From the NCBI GenBank assembly GCA_000332255.1, contig KB235926.1, positions 2,538,213 to 2,593,747 of the forward strand: a stretch of DNA of 55,535 nt. Reading direction: 5' to 3'. The position numbers and the translations under genes are program-made. The notes beneath the pieces were generated by a model that did not search any database, was not told the origin of the DNA, and was given only the letters and a program-made list of their open reading frames with translations. The DNA comes from a cyanobacterium PCC 7702. Lineage in GTDB: Bacteria; Cyanobacteriota; Cyanobacteriia; Cyanobacteriales; Nostocaceae. Positions 9,657 through 18,996 of the stretch are shown here, one piece after another (within the stretch, counting starts at the first letter, position 1; every line of letters begins with the position of its first letter).

Positions 9657-10409
9657 ATGCTACAGACACTCCAATCCTGGCAAGAAATTCAAAAAAGTCG
9701 AGAACAACTTCAAGAAAGGGGGTTAGATTTTACAGACCCCCTGAAAACTCGTTTTTGGCGCTTTCTATTCGATCTACGGTTTCGTTATAAGTTGCTACCA
9801 CCACAACCAGATGTAACTAAGAGTTGGGATGTGGCTAAAGCAGTTGAAATAATCGTATCTACAGTTCCTGATAAGCTAGCTCCTATTCTTGATATGGGCT
9901 GTTTTAATTCGGAAATTCTTTATGTACTTCATGGTTTAGGTTATAAATGTTTACATGGATGCGACCTTAATCCTATCTGTCGTTGGATGTTCTTTTGGCA
10001 TCAAATTCGCTATTGCGTAGCTGATTTGACTCAGACAAGCTATCCCGATCACTATTTTGCTGCTATCACTTGTTTGTCAGTCATAGAGCATGGAGTACCA
10101 CTAGATAATCTGGTTAAAGAGGTTCGTCGTATTTTGCGGCCTGGCGGTTTGTTTATCTTCACGACAGACTATGATGCGACTGGACACGAACATAAGATCC
10201 CTGAAGATTTTCAAATATTTGGCTTGAATTGGACAATATTCAATCAAGCAACGTTGCAGGAGCTAATTCAGAAGTTTATAGATGTAGGTTTCCACCTTTT
10301 AGAACCAGATAGAGTACTGAATACTCATACTCAATGCCCAATTACCTGGCATGGAGAAAACTATACCTTTGTAATGGTAGCTTTGAAGGCACCTGAGACC
10401 AAAATATGA
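9657..10409 (+). CDS. Class I SAM-dependent methyltransferase
   Basis: A 250-residue protein with a methyltransferase type 11-like core. Motif I is ILDMGCFNSEILYVLHGLG, followed by LHGCDLNP, and the later segment has ITCLSVIEHGVPLDNLVKEV with RRILRPGGLFIFTTDYD. A Phe replaces the third glycine of the usual DxGxG, which is tolerated in the family. The final four bases overlap the start of the following GT4 gene (ATGA), so they are co-translated. It most likely modifies a glycan building block, but no substrate-specific feature is visible. Confidence 0.75.
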   Translation: MLQTLQSWQEIQKSREQLQERGLDFTDPLKTRFWRFLFDLRFRYKLLPPQPDVTKSWDVAKAVEIIVSTVPDKLAPILDMGCFNSEILYVLHGLGYKCLHGCDLNPICRWMFFWHQIRYCVADLTQTSYPDHYFAAITCLSVIEHGVPLDNLVKEVRRILRPGGLFIFTTDYDATGHEHKIPEDFQIFGLNWTIFNQATLQELIQKFIDVGFHLLEPDRVLNTHTQCPITWHGENYTFVMVALKAPETKI

Positions 10410-11566
10410 GAAAACCTAAATTACTAATGGTTAGTGGCAGTGGCCCACCAATTATTTGTGGTATCGGTGATTATACGGCAAATTTGTTACACACTTTCCG
10501 CTATCTTCGTCCAGACTGGGAGTGGACTTGGCTATGTAGGCGATCGCGCTGGTTCAATAGCCCTATATCCTCTTATAGGGGATTGCGTATGATTCGCCCT
10601 ACGCATACCTGGAATTCTTTTGGCATAGAATTGACAACAGCCATTATTCGTTTGTTAAAACCAGATTTAATTCATATTCAAGACCAAATTCACTCTTATT
10701 TTGAAACTGACGCTGCTGTACAAATAGCAAAAGCTGCCAAATGTCCTGTGGTAGTTACATTGCATGAATTTCATAATGAATTGCCTAGTGTAAAACACAC
10801 CATTCAATTAGTAAAAGCAGCTAATATAATTATTAGCAATGATGCACGCACAAGCGATCGCTGTCAAGAATACACTGGACGGGTGCCTGATTTACAAGGA
10901 TGGAGTCCAGCGAATGTTTTACCAGAACCAGAAACAGTTGTAAAACCAATTCCAGGGTTAGTTACAACCTTTGGGTTAATTACTCCAATTAAGCAACTTC
11001 CCATAGTATTTGAAGCGTTACAGATCTTGCGTCAGCAGGGTTTAAACTTGCATTGGCGAATTATCGGACCATTTCATCCAGAAACTGATTCCTATCACTC
11101 TGAGCTAGCACAGCGCTTTAACGTATCATGGGTAGAGTTTACTGGAGAATTCAAAGACATACATGATAAGACTCTAAGAACTCTTCTAGCAGAAACTGAT
11201 GTTATGGTTTTACCTTTTGCTGACGGTGCATCTCCTCGGCGTACTTCATTGCAAACTGCTTGGGCTTTTGGTCTACCTGTAATTACGACTTTACTATCTG
11301 CGAAAGAGCCAGAAATCCAAAACGGTATAAATTGTTTACTAGTAGAGGAATCTACTCCGCAAGCATGGGGCGCTGCAATCAAAAGTGTACTTCAAAATCG
11401 TCAATTCAGGAACCAGCTTTCCATTGGTAGCCATTCACTAGCTAAACATTTTAGTTGGGAACGATTAGCACATTTACACTTAGAAATTTTCCAGAATTTA
11501 CTCAATGAATCGGTAATACGGTGTAACAAAAGTGAAAAGCCATCGAACTGGACGCTCAGTAGTTAA
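10406..11566 (+). CDS. GT4-family glycosyltransferase
   Basis: A 386-residue GT-B protein opening with LLMVSGSGPPIICGIGDYTANLL, the GIGDYT loop being common in GT4 proteins of exopolysaccharide loci. The donor domain has TTFGLITPIKQLPIVFEAL and a glycan-transferase end region with VLPFADGASPRRTSLQTAWAFGLPV. The usual first acidic residue of the E-x7-E motif is replaced in this variant by the GASPRRTSL segment, as in several GT4 subgroups. It overlaps the flippase gene by 35 bases. Confidence 0.8.
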   Translation: MRKPKLLMVSGSGPPIICGIGDYTANLLHTFRYLRPDWEWTWLCRRSRWFNSPISSYRGLRMIRPTHTWNSFGIELTTAIIRLLKPDLIHIQDQIHSYFETDAAVQIAKAAKCPVVVTLHEFHNELPSVKHTIQLVKAANIIISNDARTSDRCQEYTGRVPDLQGWSPANVLPEPETVVKPIPGLVTTFGLITPIKQLPIVFEALQILRQQGLNLHWRIIGPFHPETDSYHSELAQRFNVSWVEFTGEFKDIHDKTLRTLLAETDVMVLPFADGASPRRTSLQTAWAFGLPVITTLLSAKEPEIQNGINCLLVEESTPQAWGAAIKSVLQNRQFRNQLSIGSHSLAKHFSWERLAHLHLEIFQNLLNESVIRCNKSEKPSNWTLSS

Positions 11567-13076
11567 TCTTTTCACCGGAATTGCCTTACAACTGACGATA
11601 CTGAGCATCAGCTTCGTCAGCACATCTTTACTGGTCAATTGGCTGGGAGACGATCGCTACGGAGCGTTCCGTGCTGCTAGTGATTGGGCGAATTATCTCA
11701 ATCTACTTGAGCTAGGTATTGGTGGCTCGTTAATAACGCTGCTAGCTAAAGTTGTTGGAACTGACGATCGCCAACAAATTCGTTTGACACTAGCAACAGG
11801 AATCAGAGTCTATATCAAAATAATGGCTGTCATGCTCATCATGGCGGTAGCGTTAGGCATGTTCATCACTAACCTAGTTCCGGTCAAAGGAGTTTTAGTG
11901 GGTGAACTACAAAAGGGTTACTGGTTAGGATTGCTACCTATATTTTTGTTACCTTTGACTCCCTTCCGTTTTTTGGCAGATGCTAGTCAGCGCAGTTATT
12001 TCATTAACCTAGCTTTGATGTTTCAAAGCCTGCTTATTACTGGTACAGCCTTGATATTGGCGCGGGCGGGATGGGGTATTATCGGGCAGTATGCAGCTAC
12101 TGTGCTGGGTTGTGTTTTCTTTCAATTGCTCGTATGCTGGGATGGGCTTCGCCGTTATCGAGATGTTTTGACAGCATTAGCGGATCGCAAATCTCAACTT
12201 GCAATTGAAAAACAGCTTTGGCAACTTAATTGGCCGACATTGGCTCTGAATTTTTCAGGTCAGCTGAGCCTTTTTACTGATAATATTATCATCTCCTCTA
12301 ATTTAAGCCCAAAAGCAGTGGTACCGTTTTTTATAACTCAGCGTTTAGCGGTGATTGCGCAATCACAAATACAAGGTATTGGCAACGCCACTTGGGCTGC
12401 TCTTGCTGAACTGTACCTTCAAGGAGAGCGAGAAAAATTCAATGCTTATTTGATAGAACTAACTAAGTTAGCGGCAATTATAGGATTAGCTTTGATGATA
12501 GCGATCGCTGCTTATAATCCTTACTTTATTAAGTTGTGGGTTGGGCAAGAGCGCTTCGGTGGTGAGGGAGTTAGCTTGCTCGCTGCTTGCAATGGATTTC
12601 TTTTAGGGATTTTATCTCTTTGGGGGTGGTGTTTTAGTGGTACTGGAATGCAGGCTACTATCGTGCCGACTGCTACGCTAGGAGCTGCAGTCAATTTTAT
12701 AGTTAGTATTATGAGTACTCACTTTTTCGGAAGTGTAGGGCCTTTATTGGGTACTTTTGTTGCATTTATAACTATTAGCTTCTGGCAATTACCACTCCTA
12801 CTGCGAAAGGTTTTTAGCACACCTTTAAAACAGCTTTTCTTTGCAGTGGTCAAACCGCTGGCAATTGGCATACCTTATGGTTTGATTGTTTGGTACGCTG
12901 CAAGAAATCATACTCCCTGGGGATGGTTGGGTTTAGCTGCAGAAATGGCTGTGTCTGCCATACTTTATCTTGTGGTGGCGTGGTTGCTAGTACTGGAACG
13001 AAGTGAGCGTAAAGCTTGGAATGGTCGTTTACGCATGCTGTTTGCGATGATTCATTTCAAGTTTAGTTATAAATAG
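11532..13076 (+). CDS. Wzx-type oligosaccharide flippase (MOP superfamily)
   Basis: A 514-residue protein with twelve to fourteen hydrophobic helices spread along its length and no soluble domain, starting at a GTG codon inside the end of the upstream GT4 gene. Segments such as LLVNWLGDDRYGAFRAASDWANYLNLLELGIG near the N-terminus match the polysaccharide-biosynthesis branch of the MOP exporter superfamily (RfbX/MVF-like). Such proteins move undecaprenyl-diphosphate-linked repeat units across the cytoplasmic membrane. With the Wzy-like gene at 378 and the sugar-phosphate transferase near 15600, it completes the core of a Wzx/Wzy pathway. Sugar specificity cannot be inferred. Confidence 0.82.
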   Translation: MKSHRTGRSVVNLFTGIALQLTILSISFVSTSLLVNWLGDDRYGAFRAASDWANYLNLLELGIGGSLITLLAKVVGTDDRQQIRLTLATGIRVYIKIMAVMLIMAVALGMFITNLVPVKGVLVGELQKGYWLGLLPIFLLPLTPFRFLADASQRSYFINLALMFQSLLITGTALILARAGWGIIGQYAATVLGCVFFQLLVCWDGLRRYRDVLTALADRKSQLAIEKQLWQLNWPTLALNFSGQLSLFTDNIIISSNLSPKAVVPFFITQRLAVIAQSQIQGIGNATWAALAELYLQGEREKFNAYLIELTKLAAIIGLALMIAIAAYNPYFIKLWVGQERFGGEGVSLLAACNGFLLGILSLWGWCFSGTGMQATIVPTATLGAAVNFIVSIMSTHFFGSVGPLLGTFVAFITISFWQLPLLLRKVFSTPLKQLFFAVVKPLAIGIPYGLIVWYAARNHTPWGWLGLAAEMAVSAILYLVVAWLLVLERSERKAWNGRLRMLFAMIHFKFSYK

Positions 13077-13098
13077 AGTCTTGTAGTCGGTACAACCC

Positions 13099-13187
13099 AG
13101 GGACTAAAGTCCCTACTACAAGCGATCGCTCGTAGTAATGAGAACAAAGCGTGTTTGTTGATGTAGGGACTAAAGTTCTTACTACAA
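13099..13187. repeat. Two copies of a palindromic AGGGACTAAAGTCCCT-type repeat, possible bidirectional terminator
   Basis: Two copies of a 23-base unit lie in direct orientation at 13099-13121 and 13165-13187. The first has a perfect stem AGGGACT-AA-AGTCCCT followed by ACTACAA. The second differs by two bases in the right arm. A HIP1 site and the word CGTAGTAATGAG lie between them. The right copy supplies the stop codon of the convergent SDR gene. Placed between convergent genes, they may stop transcription from both sides. The same family, with GTAGTGAGGACT arms, reappears at 20991. Confidence 0.65.
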
Positions 13188-14117
13188 ACTATGCAAAATT
13201 TCTTCATCTACTGAAAAATCGATTTCTGCCTTGTCTCGTCCTGAAGCCAGATAATCGTTTTGGAAGGAGTCTTTTAAGCCAGAAATCAGATCGTACTCGG
13301 GTTTCCAGTTTAGTTGAGCGATCGCTTTTTCGATGGAAGCAAAAAAATGCTGTATTCGTAGGGGAAAGGTTTTGCGTTTGCCAAAATCAAATTTTTTTGG
13401 CTCGTAATGGACGATTTTAATTTTATCTGGAGATTTGCCAGCTGCAACTGCACAAGCACGGGCCAAACCATCAAAAGTGACAAAGCGATCGCCGGAGACG
13501 TTGTAAATTTGCCCTATTGCTTGGGGGTTTCCCAAAACTTTTGTCATCGCCCTGGCTAAATCTTGGACATGACCTAGCTGGGTAATATGCAGTCCGTTAC
13601 CGGGAATAGGAATCGGGCGATCGCGGACGATGCGATCGAAAAACCAAGCTTCTAAATCATTATAATTTCGAGGACCGTAAATATAGGTTGGACGAATGGA
13701 AGTAAAGGGAATTCCCGCTTGCTGCAGGTAAGCTTCTGTTTCCTGTTTCCCTCGATGTCGACTTTTAGGATCGACTGCATCGCCTTCAACGTGAGGTAAC
13801 AGATCCGATTTGAGGTATACTCCAGCAGAGCTCATATAAATAAAATGCTGGACGCGATTTTGAAAAATTTCTGCCAGTGGTTGGGTATCGCTCAATTCTC
13901 GCCCGTTATTGTCAAATATGGCATCAAAATTTTCCTGGGCGAGTTTTTCCTGGAGTTGGGGGGCGTTTGTGCGATCGCCGGTAATTTGTTCTACGCCTGC
14001 TACTGGTACCGGACGGTTACCGCGGTTGAACAACACTACCTCATGTCCTTGTTGCACTAGCAGTTGAGTCAAATAAACGCCCACAAATCTAGTTCCGCCC
14101 ACAATCAAAATGCGCAT
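13182..14117 (-). CDS. NAD-dependent epimerase/dehydratase-type SDR protein, CSP41-like
   Basis: A 311-residue extended short-chain dehydrogenase fold protein. The nucleotide-binding start is MRILIVGGTRFVGVYLTQLL, and YMSSAGVYLKSD followed by RPTYIYGPRNYND covers the region of the sugar-epimerase active site. The usual YxxxK is replaced here by a HRGKQETE segment, so classic catalysis is doubtful. This degeneracy is known in the CSP41 group, whose chloroplast members bind RNA. It is transcribed opposite to the polysaccharide genes around it, which argues for an independent role. A nucleotide-sugar epimerase function is the alternative. Confidence 0.65.
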   Translation of the reverse strand: MRILIVGGTRFVGVYLTQLLVQQGHEVVLFNRGNRPVPVAGVEQITGDRTNAPQLQEKLAQENFDAIFDNNGRELSDTQPLAEIFQNRVQHFIYMSSAGVYLKSDLLPHVEGDAVDPKSRHRGKQETEAYLQQAGIPFTSIRPTYIYGPRNYNDLEAWFFDRIVRDRPIPIPGNGLHITQLGHVQDLARAMTKVLGNPQAIGQIYNVSGDRFVTFDGLARACAVAAGKSPDKIKIVHYEPKKFDFGKRKTFPLRIQHFFASIEKAIAQLNWKPEYDLISGLKDSFQNDYLASGRDKAEIDFSVDEEILHSL

Positions 14118-14353
14118 AAATCCCCCATTGCTAATATTTTCGACGGATTGGGAAGGCGGGAATTATCGATCGATCTTTGATAGCAAATCCCCGATCTGAG
14201 GTTATCAGTTTGTGGCACCAGTGGAACTTCTTGTATCGGGATTACGTCTTTTACCAGATGTGGGGCATTTCCCATTTTTTCTCACAACGGTAAACTTTCA
14301 ATTAATTCTGATTATATTTCTCATTTTTTACTTAGTTCATTAAAAAGTTAACA

Positions 14354-15499
14354 GTGGCCTTGAAATATGCTTTAGTGCATGAGTGGCTAACACCCAAAGC
14401 CACTGGCGGTTCAGAACAAGTTGTGCGAGAAATTCTCAATCAATTAGATGCGGATTTATATGCTCTTATTGATTTCGAATCCACCAACCCGGAAAGTTAT
14501 TTATACAAGCGTCAAATCGGTACGACGTTTCTTCAATACTTTCCCTTTGCTCGGGAAGGAGTACAAAAATACTTACCAATTTTACCGTTAGCGATCGAAC
14601 AGTTGGACTTGCGGAAGTATGATGTAATTTTGTCTTCTTCTCATTGTGTTGCCAAAGGCATCTTGACTACTGCCGAACAGTTACACATATGCTACTGTCA
14701 CAGTCCCATGCGTTATGCTTGGGACTTAACGTTTGATTATTTGCGCCACAGTAAATTCGCTAGCGGTGTACCTGGTTGGGCTATACGATTTTTCTTACAT
14801 CGCTTGCGTTTGTGGGATGTAATTAGCGCTAATCGCGTTGATTATTTTATTGCCAATTCCCAATACACGGCTCGTCGGATTTGGCGCTGTTACCGACGAG
14901 AAGCGACAGTTATATATCCACCTGTTGATATCGAGAGTTTTCCTTTTGTTCCTGAAAAAGAAGATTTTTATTTAACTGTTTCCCGGTTGGTAAGTTACAA
15001 ACAAGTATCTTTAATAATTCGTGCTTTTAACCACATGCAAAAAAAACTAGTAGTAATTGGTACAGGACCAGAGATGAAAAAAATTCGTCAGATTGCCAAC
15101 TCAAATATAGAAATACTGGGATGGCAACCGGATGCGGTTGTCAAAAAATACATGTCGCTTGCTAAGGGGTTTGTGTATGCAGCCTGTGAAGATTTTGGCA
15201 TTGCCTTGGTAGAAGCGCAAGCTTGTGGAACACCTGTAATTGCCTATGGTGTTGGCGGTGCGGGAGAAACAGTGCGGGATATCCGTCAGTGGGGAGAAAC
15301 GGGAACGGGTATTTTGTTTTGGGAACAAAGCGAGGCGGCCTTGGTAGAAGCGACAGAAATATTTGAAGATTACCGAGGTAAATTCAATCCTGAATATGCG
15401 CAAGCACATGCTGCTAAATTTTCCTGTCAAGTTTTTGCCCAGCGTTATTTAGAATTTTTGCACAAATGTATTGAACAAAAAGCCTTGCACAGAAGATGA
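14354..15499 (+). CDS. GT4-family glycosyltransferase (WbaZ-like)
   Basis: A 381-residue GT-B enzyme with a GTG start at 14354. It opens LKYALVHEWLTPKATGGSEQVV, then has CYCHSPMRYAWD, which is characteristic of WbaZ-like GT4 mannosyltransferases. VIYPPVDIESFPF starts the donor domain, and CEDFGIALVEAQACGTPVIAYG provides the E-x7-E donor site. Such enzymes often transfer mannose early in repeat-unit assembly. It lies directly before the initiating sugar-phosphate transferase and close to gmd/fcl, which consume GDP-mannose. That fits a mannose- and fucose-containing glycan, but the specificity is an inference. Confidence 0.85.
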   Translation: MALKYALVHEWLTPKATGGSEQVVREILNQLDADLYALIDFESTNPESYLYKRQIGTTFLQYFPFAREGVQKYLPILPLAIEQLDLRKYDVILSSSHCVAKGILTTAEQLHICYCHSPMRYAWDLTFDYLRHSKFASGVPGWAIRFFLHRLRLWDVISANRVDYFIANSQYTARRIWRCYRREATVIYPPVDIESFPFVPEKEDFYLTVSRLVSYKQVSLIIRAFNHMQKKLVVIGTGPEMKKIRQIANSNIEILGWQPDAVVKKYMSLAKGFVYAACEDFGIALVEAQACGTPVIAYGVGGAGETVRDIRQWGETGTGILFWEQSEAALVEATEIFEDYRGKFNPEYAQAHAAKFSCQVFAQRYLEFLHKCIEQKALHRR

Positions 15500-15573
15500 T
15501 GTCAAATTTTACTGCAGAGTTTTGGGAAAAACCTCCCAGAAACACCTGCTTTTGGCTTTAAGATTGGGACTAT

Positions 15574-16479
15574 GTGTGGTGTGGATTATTAAGGAGTATG
15601 ATGACAGCCCAGAGCTCACTCCTGTTTGGCAAGCGATCGCGTAGCACGTCTGGCGCGGGGCGTTCTTTTGCAAACAGCGATCGCCAACCCGAAGTGCGGG
15701 TTCAACCAAACGAAGTTAGACTAACGTCCCTCGGGCGATCGCGGATTGTCTTCAAACGCGGTCAATCGAGAAAAACGGGTCCGGACCGGCAGTTGCTATT
15801 GGGGGGGACCCCCAAGACCGCACTGCCTCCTAAATTTAAAGGTTTATCTGTAGAGGTTTTAAACGGGGAATTCGCCAAGCGACTGTTCGATATTGTCTTT
15901 TCGCTTTTTGTACTTATTTTGTTTTCCCCCGTTTACCTGATTTTGGCCTTGCTGATCGCTTTGAGTTCAGAAGGTCCAATTTTTTATATCCAAGAACGGG
16001 TTGGTAAAAACTACAAGCGATTCAATTGTATAAAATTCCGCACAATGGTGAGCAACGCTGACGAAATTCTCATGCAAATGATGGAAACATCGCCCGAGCT
16101 GCGCAAGGAGTTTGAAAGCAGTTTTAAACTCAAGCACGATCCGCGAATTACCAAAATCGGAAAATTTTTGCGAATTACCAGTTTGGACGAATTTCCTCAG
16201 TTTTGGAATGTTTTAAAAGGAGACATGAGTGTTGTTGGTCCCAGACCTTTAGTAGCGGAAGAATTACCAAAGTATGGCCGTCATATCGACGAGATTTTGA
16301 AGATTAGACCCGGAATTACCGGATTGTGGCAAGTTTCTGGTCGCAATGATATACCTTATCCTCGGCGAGTGCAAATAGACTTGCATTACGTCAAGTCCAG
16401 AAATTTTTGGCTGGATTTATGGATTGTTTTGAAAACAGTTCGTGTAGTCATTCTGCCCAGAAATAACGGCGCTTACTGA
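15574..16479 (+). CDS. Polyprenyl-phosphate sugar-phosphate transferase (initiating enzyme), with repeat-derived N-terminus
   Basis: The C-terminal 210 residues form a monotopic phosphoglycosyl transferase (Bacterial sugar transferase family, as in WcaJ and RfbP). One re-entrant hydrophobic segment, FDIVFSLFVLILFSPVYLIL, is followed by GPIFYIQERVGKNYKRFNCIKFRTM, then TSLDEFPQFWNVLKGDMSVVGPRP and RPGITGLWQVSGRN. It attaches the first sugar phosphate to undecaprenyl phosphate and so starts repeat-unit synthesis. The first 85-90 residues are basic, low in complexity and encoded by HIP1 sites and palindromic repeats. Possible starts are GTG at 15574 and ATGs at 15598 and 15601; none has an ideal ribosome-binding site, so the start is uncertain. 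Confidence 0.85.
   Translation: MWCGLLRSMMTAQSSLLFGKRSRSTSGAGRSFANSDRQPEVRVQPNEVRLTSLGRSRIVFKRGQSRKTGPDRQLLLGGTPKTALPPKFKGLSVEVLNGEFAKRLFDIVFSLFVLILFSPVYLILALLIALSSEGPIFYIQERVGKNYKRFNCIKFRTMVSNADEILMQMMETSPELRKEFESSFKLKHDPRITKIGKFLRITSLDEFPQFWNVLKGDMSVVGPRPLVAEELPKYGRHIDEILKIRPGITGLWQVSGRNDIPYPRRVQIDLHYVKSRNFWLDLWIVLKTVRVVILPRNNGAY
15799..15815. repeat. G/C-run hairpin inside the sugar-transferase N-terminal coding region
   Basis: TTGGGGG and CCCCCAA form a seven-base stem around a three-base loop. The hairpin is flanked by GGCAGT (from 15789) and CACTGCC (to 15828), which pair with each other and extend the stem. Similar GGCAGT...ACTGCC modules with a G/C core are dispersed repeats in heterocyst-forming cyanobacteria. 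Here the element is translated in frame. Confidence 0.6.
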
Positions 16480-16837
16480 AGAAATTTTGCTACTAAGATT
16501 TTCTGGGGCAGAATTTCACCCCAGAAGTCAGATCTTCAGACATTTTTTCCGTCTCTTGCAATCTTAATAGCAATTATCTTCCCCTTTCATTCCCTTTCAT
16601 GTATTTTTAATAATTTCTAACAGCTACAATTTCGAACAACTACCAAGATTGCTGATGCGGAATATACCAAGCCTAACCTTGACAGAGATTGTACTTTTTC
16701 AGCATATTTGCTGATGGAAAGTAGCATTCAAGTGGGTAATCCTCGTAGGTTTACCATTGAGCGATCGAATAATTCCTTGCTAGTTTGTACGATGTTGGCT
16801 GTATAAATATTTAGAAAAAAACAAAGGACAAGTGAGC
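16480..16837 (+). other. Spacer with a hairpin after the sugar transferase, before gmd
   Basis: This spacer of about 360 bases contains no convincing gene. TTCTGGGG (16501-16508) pairs with CCCCAGAA (16519-16526) to give an eight-base hairpin 22 bases after the stop codon. It lacks an immediate T-run; ATTTTTT follows only 15 bases later, so termination is possible but weak. TATAAA at 16802-16807 is a possible -10 element for gmd. AAAGGA at 16823-16828 lies nine bases before the ATG at 16838 and supports that start. Confidence 0.45.
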
Positions 16838-17917
16838 ATGGCGCAACCAAAGCGAGCGTTGATAACTGGTATTACTGGTCAAGATGGTTCTTATTTAAGC
16901 GAGTTTTTACTCGAACAAGGTTACGAAGTCCACGGAATTATTCGCCGAACTTCTACTTTCAACACAGACCGCATCGATCACATCTACGAAGATCCGCACA
17001 AAGAAGGAGTGCGGTTGTTTCTTCACTACGGTGACTTAACCGACGGTACAACACTGCGCCGCCTTTTAGAAGAAGTTCAGCCAACAGAAATTTACAATCT
17101 TGGCGCTCAATCTCATGTCAGAGTCAGTTTTGACTCACCAGAATATACGGTTGACACCGTTGCTATGGGAACGCTGCGCTTGTTGGAAGCAATTCGTGAC
17201 TATCAGCACCGCACGGGTATCCAGGTAAGATTTTACCAAGCTGGTTCTTCAGAAATGTTTGGCCTGGTACAACAGGTACCCCAAAACGAAACAACACCGT
17301 TTTATCCCCGCAGTCCTTATGCTTGTGCTAAGGTCTACGCTCACTGGCAAACGGTAAATTACCGAGAATCCTACGGCTTATTTGCCTGCAATGGTATACT
17401 TTTTAACCATGAGTCTCCCCGTCGGGGGGAAACTTTTGTAACACGTAAGATAACAATGGCCGTAGCTCGAATTTATGCCGGAAAACAGCAAAAGCTTTAC
17501 ATGGGAAACTTGGATGCCAAGAGAGATTGGGGTTACGCCAAAGATTACGTCAAAGCTATGTGGATGATGCTACAGCAACCGGAGCCAGAGGACTACGTAA
17601 TTGCTACTGGTGAAACTCATTCGGTGCGGGAATTTTTGGAACTTGCCTTCGGTCATGTCAATCTCAACTGGCAAGATTATGTAGAATTCGATCCGCGGTA
17701 TCTTCGTCCCACAGAAGTAGATTTGTTGATCGGCGACTCTACAAAAGCTCGAAAAAAATTAGGTTGGAAACCTTCGGTCACCTTTGAAGAATTAGTGGCT
17801 TTAATGGTAGAAGCAGACCTACAAGCTTTGGGACTAACTTCTCCCAATGGGAATGCAGTCAAAGGAATCGCAGACAATGCTATAATCAGGCAACAGCTGG
17901 GCGTACTTCACTTGTAA
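16838..17917 (+). CDS. gmd: GDP-mannose 4,6-dehydratase
   Basis: A 359-residue extended SDR enzyme that converts GDP-D-mannose to GDP-4-keto-6-deoxy-mannose, the first step to GDP-L-fucose. The NADP site is [20 protein letters not shown], and [17 protein letters not shown] and the active-site segment with [30 protein letters not shown] hold the family-specific Thr/Glu and YxxxK residues. [17 protein letters not shown] and [11 protein letters not shown] are typical of Gmd. I chose the ATG at 16838 over a GTG two codons upstream because AAAGGA is well spaced from it. The fcl gene follows 18 bases downstream in the same operon. Confidence 0.95.
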   Translation: MAQPKRALITGITGQDGSYLSEFLLEQGYEVHGIIRRTSTFNTDRIDHIYEDPHKEGVRLFLHYGDLTDGTTLRRLLEEVQPTEIYNLGAQSHVRVSFDSPEYTVDTVAMGTLRLLEAIRDYQHRTGIQVRFYQAGSSEMFGLVQQVPQNETTPFYPRSPYACAKVYAHWQTVNYRESYGLFACNGILFNHESPRRGETFVTRKITMAVARIYAGKQQKLYMGNLDAKRDWGYAKDYVKAMWMMLQQPEPEDYVIATGETHSVREFLELAFGHVNLNWQDYVEFDPRYLRPTEVDLLIGDSTKARKKLGWKPSVTFEELVALMVEADLQALGLTSPNGNAVKGIADNAIIRQQLGVLHL

Positions 17918-17935
17918 TACGAGTCAAATTAGATA

Positions 17936-18889
17936 ATGAACGCCTTAGATTTGAAGAATAAACGCATACTTGTGACTGGAGGCTCTGGGTTTTTAGGACG
18001 CCAAGTGGTAAACCAGCTGCTCAAAGCAGGAGCACAGCGAGAGAAAATTACGGTAGTGCGATCGCGCGATTGCGATTTGCGAGTGATGGAAAATTGTCGG
18101 CGCGCTGTTGACCAGCAGGATATTGTTATCCATCTGGCTGCACGGGTTGGTGGTATTGGTCTTAATCGGGAAAAACCCGCCGAATTATTCTACGATAACT
18201 TGATTATGGGAACACAGCTGATTCATGCTGCCTACCAAGCGGTTGTAGAAAAATTTGTCTGCATGGGGACAATTTGTGCCTATCCCAAGTATACCCCGGT
18301 ACCGTTTAAGGAAGACGACCTGTGGAACGGCTATCCAGAGGAAACAAATGCTCCCTACGGAGTAGCTAAAAAAGCTTTGTTAGTGCAGCTGCAAGCATAT
18401 CGCCAACAGTACGGCTTTAACGGTATTTTTCTTTTACCGGTAAATTTATACGGTCCAGAAGATAATTTCGATCCAAAAACTTCCCACGTTATTCCAGCTT
18501 TAATTCGCAAAGTTCACGAAGCTCAAATCAAGGGAGAAAAGAAAATCTCTGTTTGGGGTGATGGAAGCGCTACCCGGGAATTTCTCTACGCAGAAGATGC
18601 AGCACGGGGAATTGTTTTGGGTACTCAATACTATAACAGCCCCGAACCGGTAAACCTAGGAACGGGTCATGAAATTTCTATCCGTGATTTGATTCATCTG
18701 ATTTGCGAGTTGATGGAATTTGACGGCGAAATTGTTTGGGAAACAGACAAACCCAACGGTCAACCACGTCGCTGTTTGGATGTGGAAAGGGCGAAAAAAG
18801 CCTTTGGTTTTACCGCTCAAATAGACTTGAAACAGGGATTGAAAAATACGATTGACTGGTGGCGTCAAAACGCAGTGCTGTTGGCGTAA
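17936..18889 (+). CDS. fcl: GDP-L-fucose synthase
   Basis: A 317-residue SDR enzyme (also called WcaG) that epimerises and reduces the Gmd product to GDP-L-fucose with NADPH. The cofactor site is [15 protein letters not shown]. The sequence [20 protein letters not shown] is characteristic, and the catalytic region has [20 protein letters not shown] with the Tyr-Lys pair in [24 protein letters not shown] and [17 protein letters not shown] are further family signatures. It lies 18 bases behind gmd, and an intrinsic terminator follows 37 bases after its stop, which closes the polysaccharide operon. Confidence 0.95.
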   Translation: MNALDLKNKRILVTGGSGFLGRQVVNQLLKAGAQREKITVVRSRDCDLRVMENCRRAVDQQDIVIHLAARVGGIGLNREKPAELFYDNLIMGTQLIHAAYQAVVEKFVCMGTICAYPKYTPVPFKEDDLWNGYPEETNAPYGVAKKALLVQLQAYRQQYGFNGIFLLPVNLYGPEDNFDPKTSHVIPALIRKVHEAQIKGEKKISVWGDGSATREFLYAEDAARGIVLGTQYYNSPEPVNLGTGHEISIRDLIHLICELMEFDGEIVWETDKPNGQPRRCLDVERAKKAFGFTAQIDLKQGLKNTIDWWRQNAVLLA

Positions 18890-18926
18890 AATAGCCGCGC
18901 GTCACGACAAAAAGATTTTCGATGAG

Positions 18927-18951
18927 TCCGCTTGTACAGCGGATTTTTTTT
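18927..18951 (+). terminator. Intrinsic terminator after fcl
   Basis: TCCGCT (18927-18932) and AGCGGA (18938-18943) form a six-base stem with loop TGTAC, followed by eight T residues (18944-18951). It lies 37 bases past the fcl stop codon. An ATG at 18922 that would extend the fau gene upstream falls inside this hairpin and is therefore unlikely to be a start. Confidence 0.85.
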
Positions 18952-18996
18952 GACGAGCGAACACGCGGACGTCCTCACAAAGCTACAGTAGTATCA

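Noticed and set aside
16501-16526. Strong terminator after the sugar transferase
   Set aside because: The eight-base stem is real but no T-run follows directly, so I list it only as a possible weak terminator within the spacer.
18922-18996. Longer start for the fau gene at ATG 18922
   Set aside because: The ATG lies within the fcl terminator hairpin, and the added residues (PLVQRIFFDERTRGRPHK) do not belong to the family.
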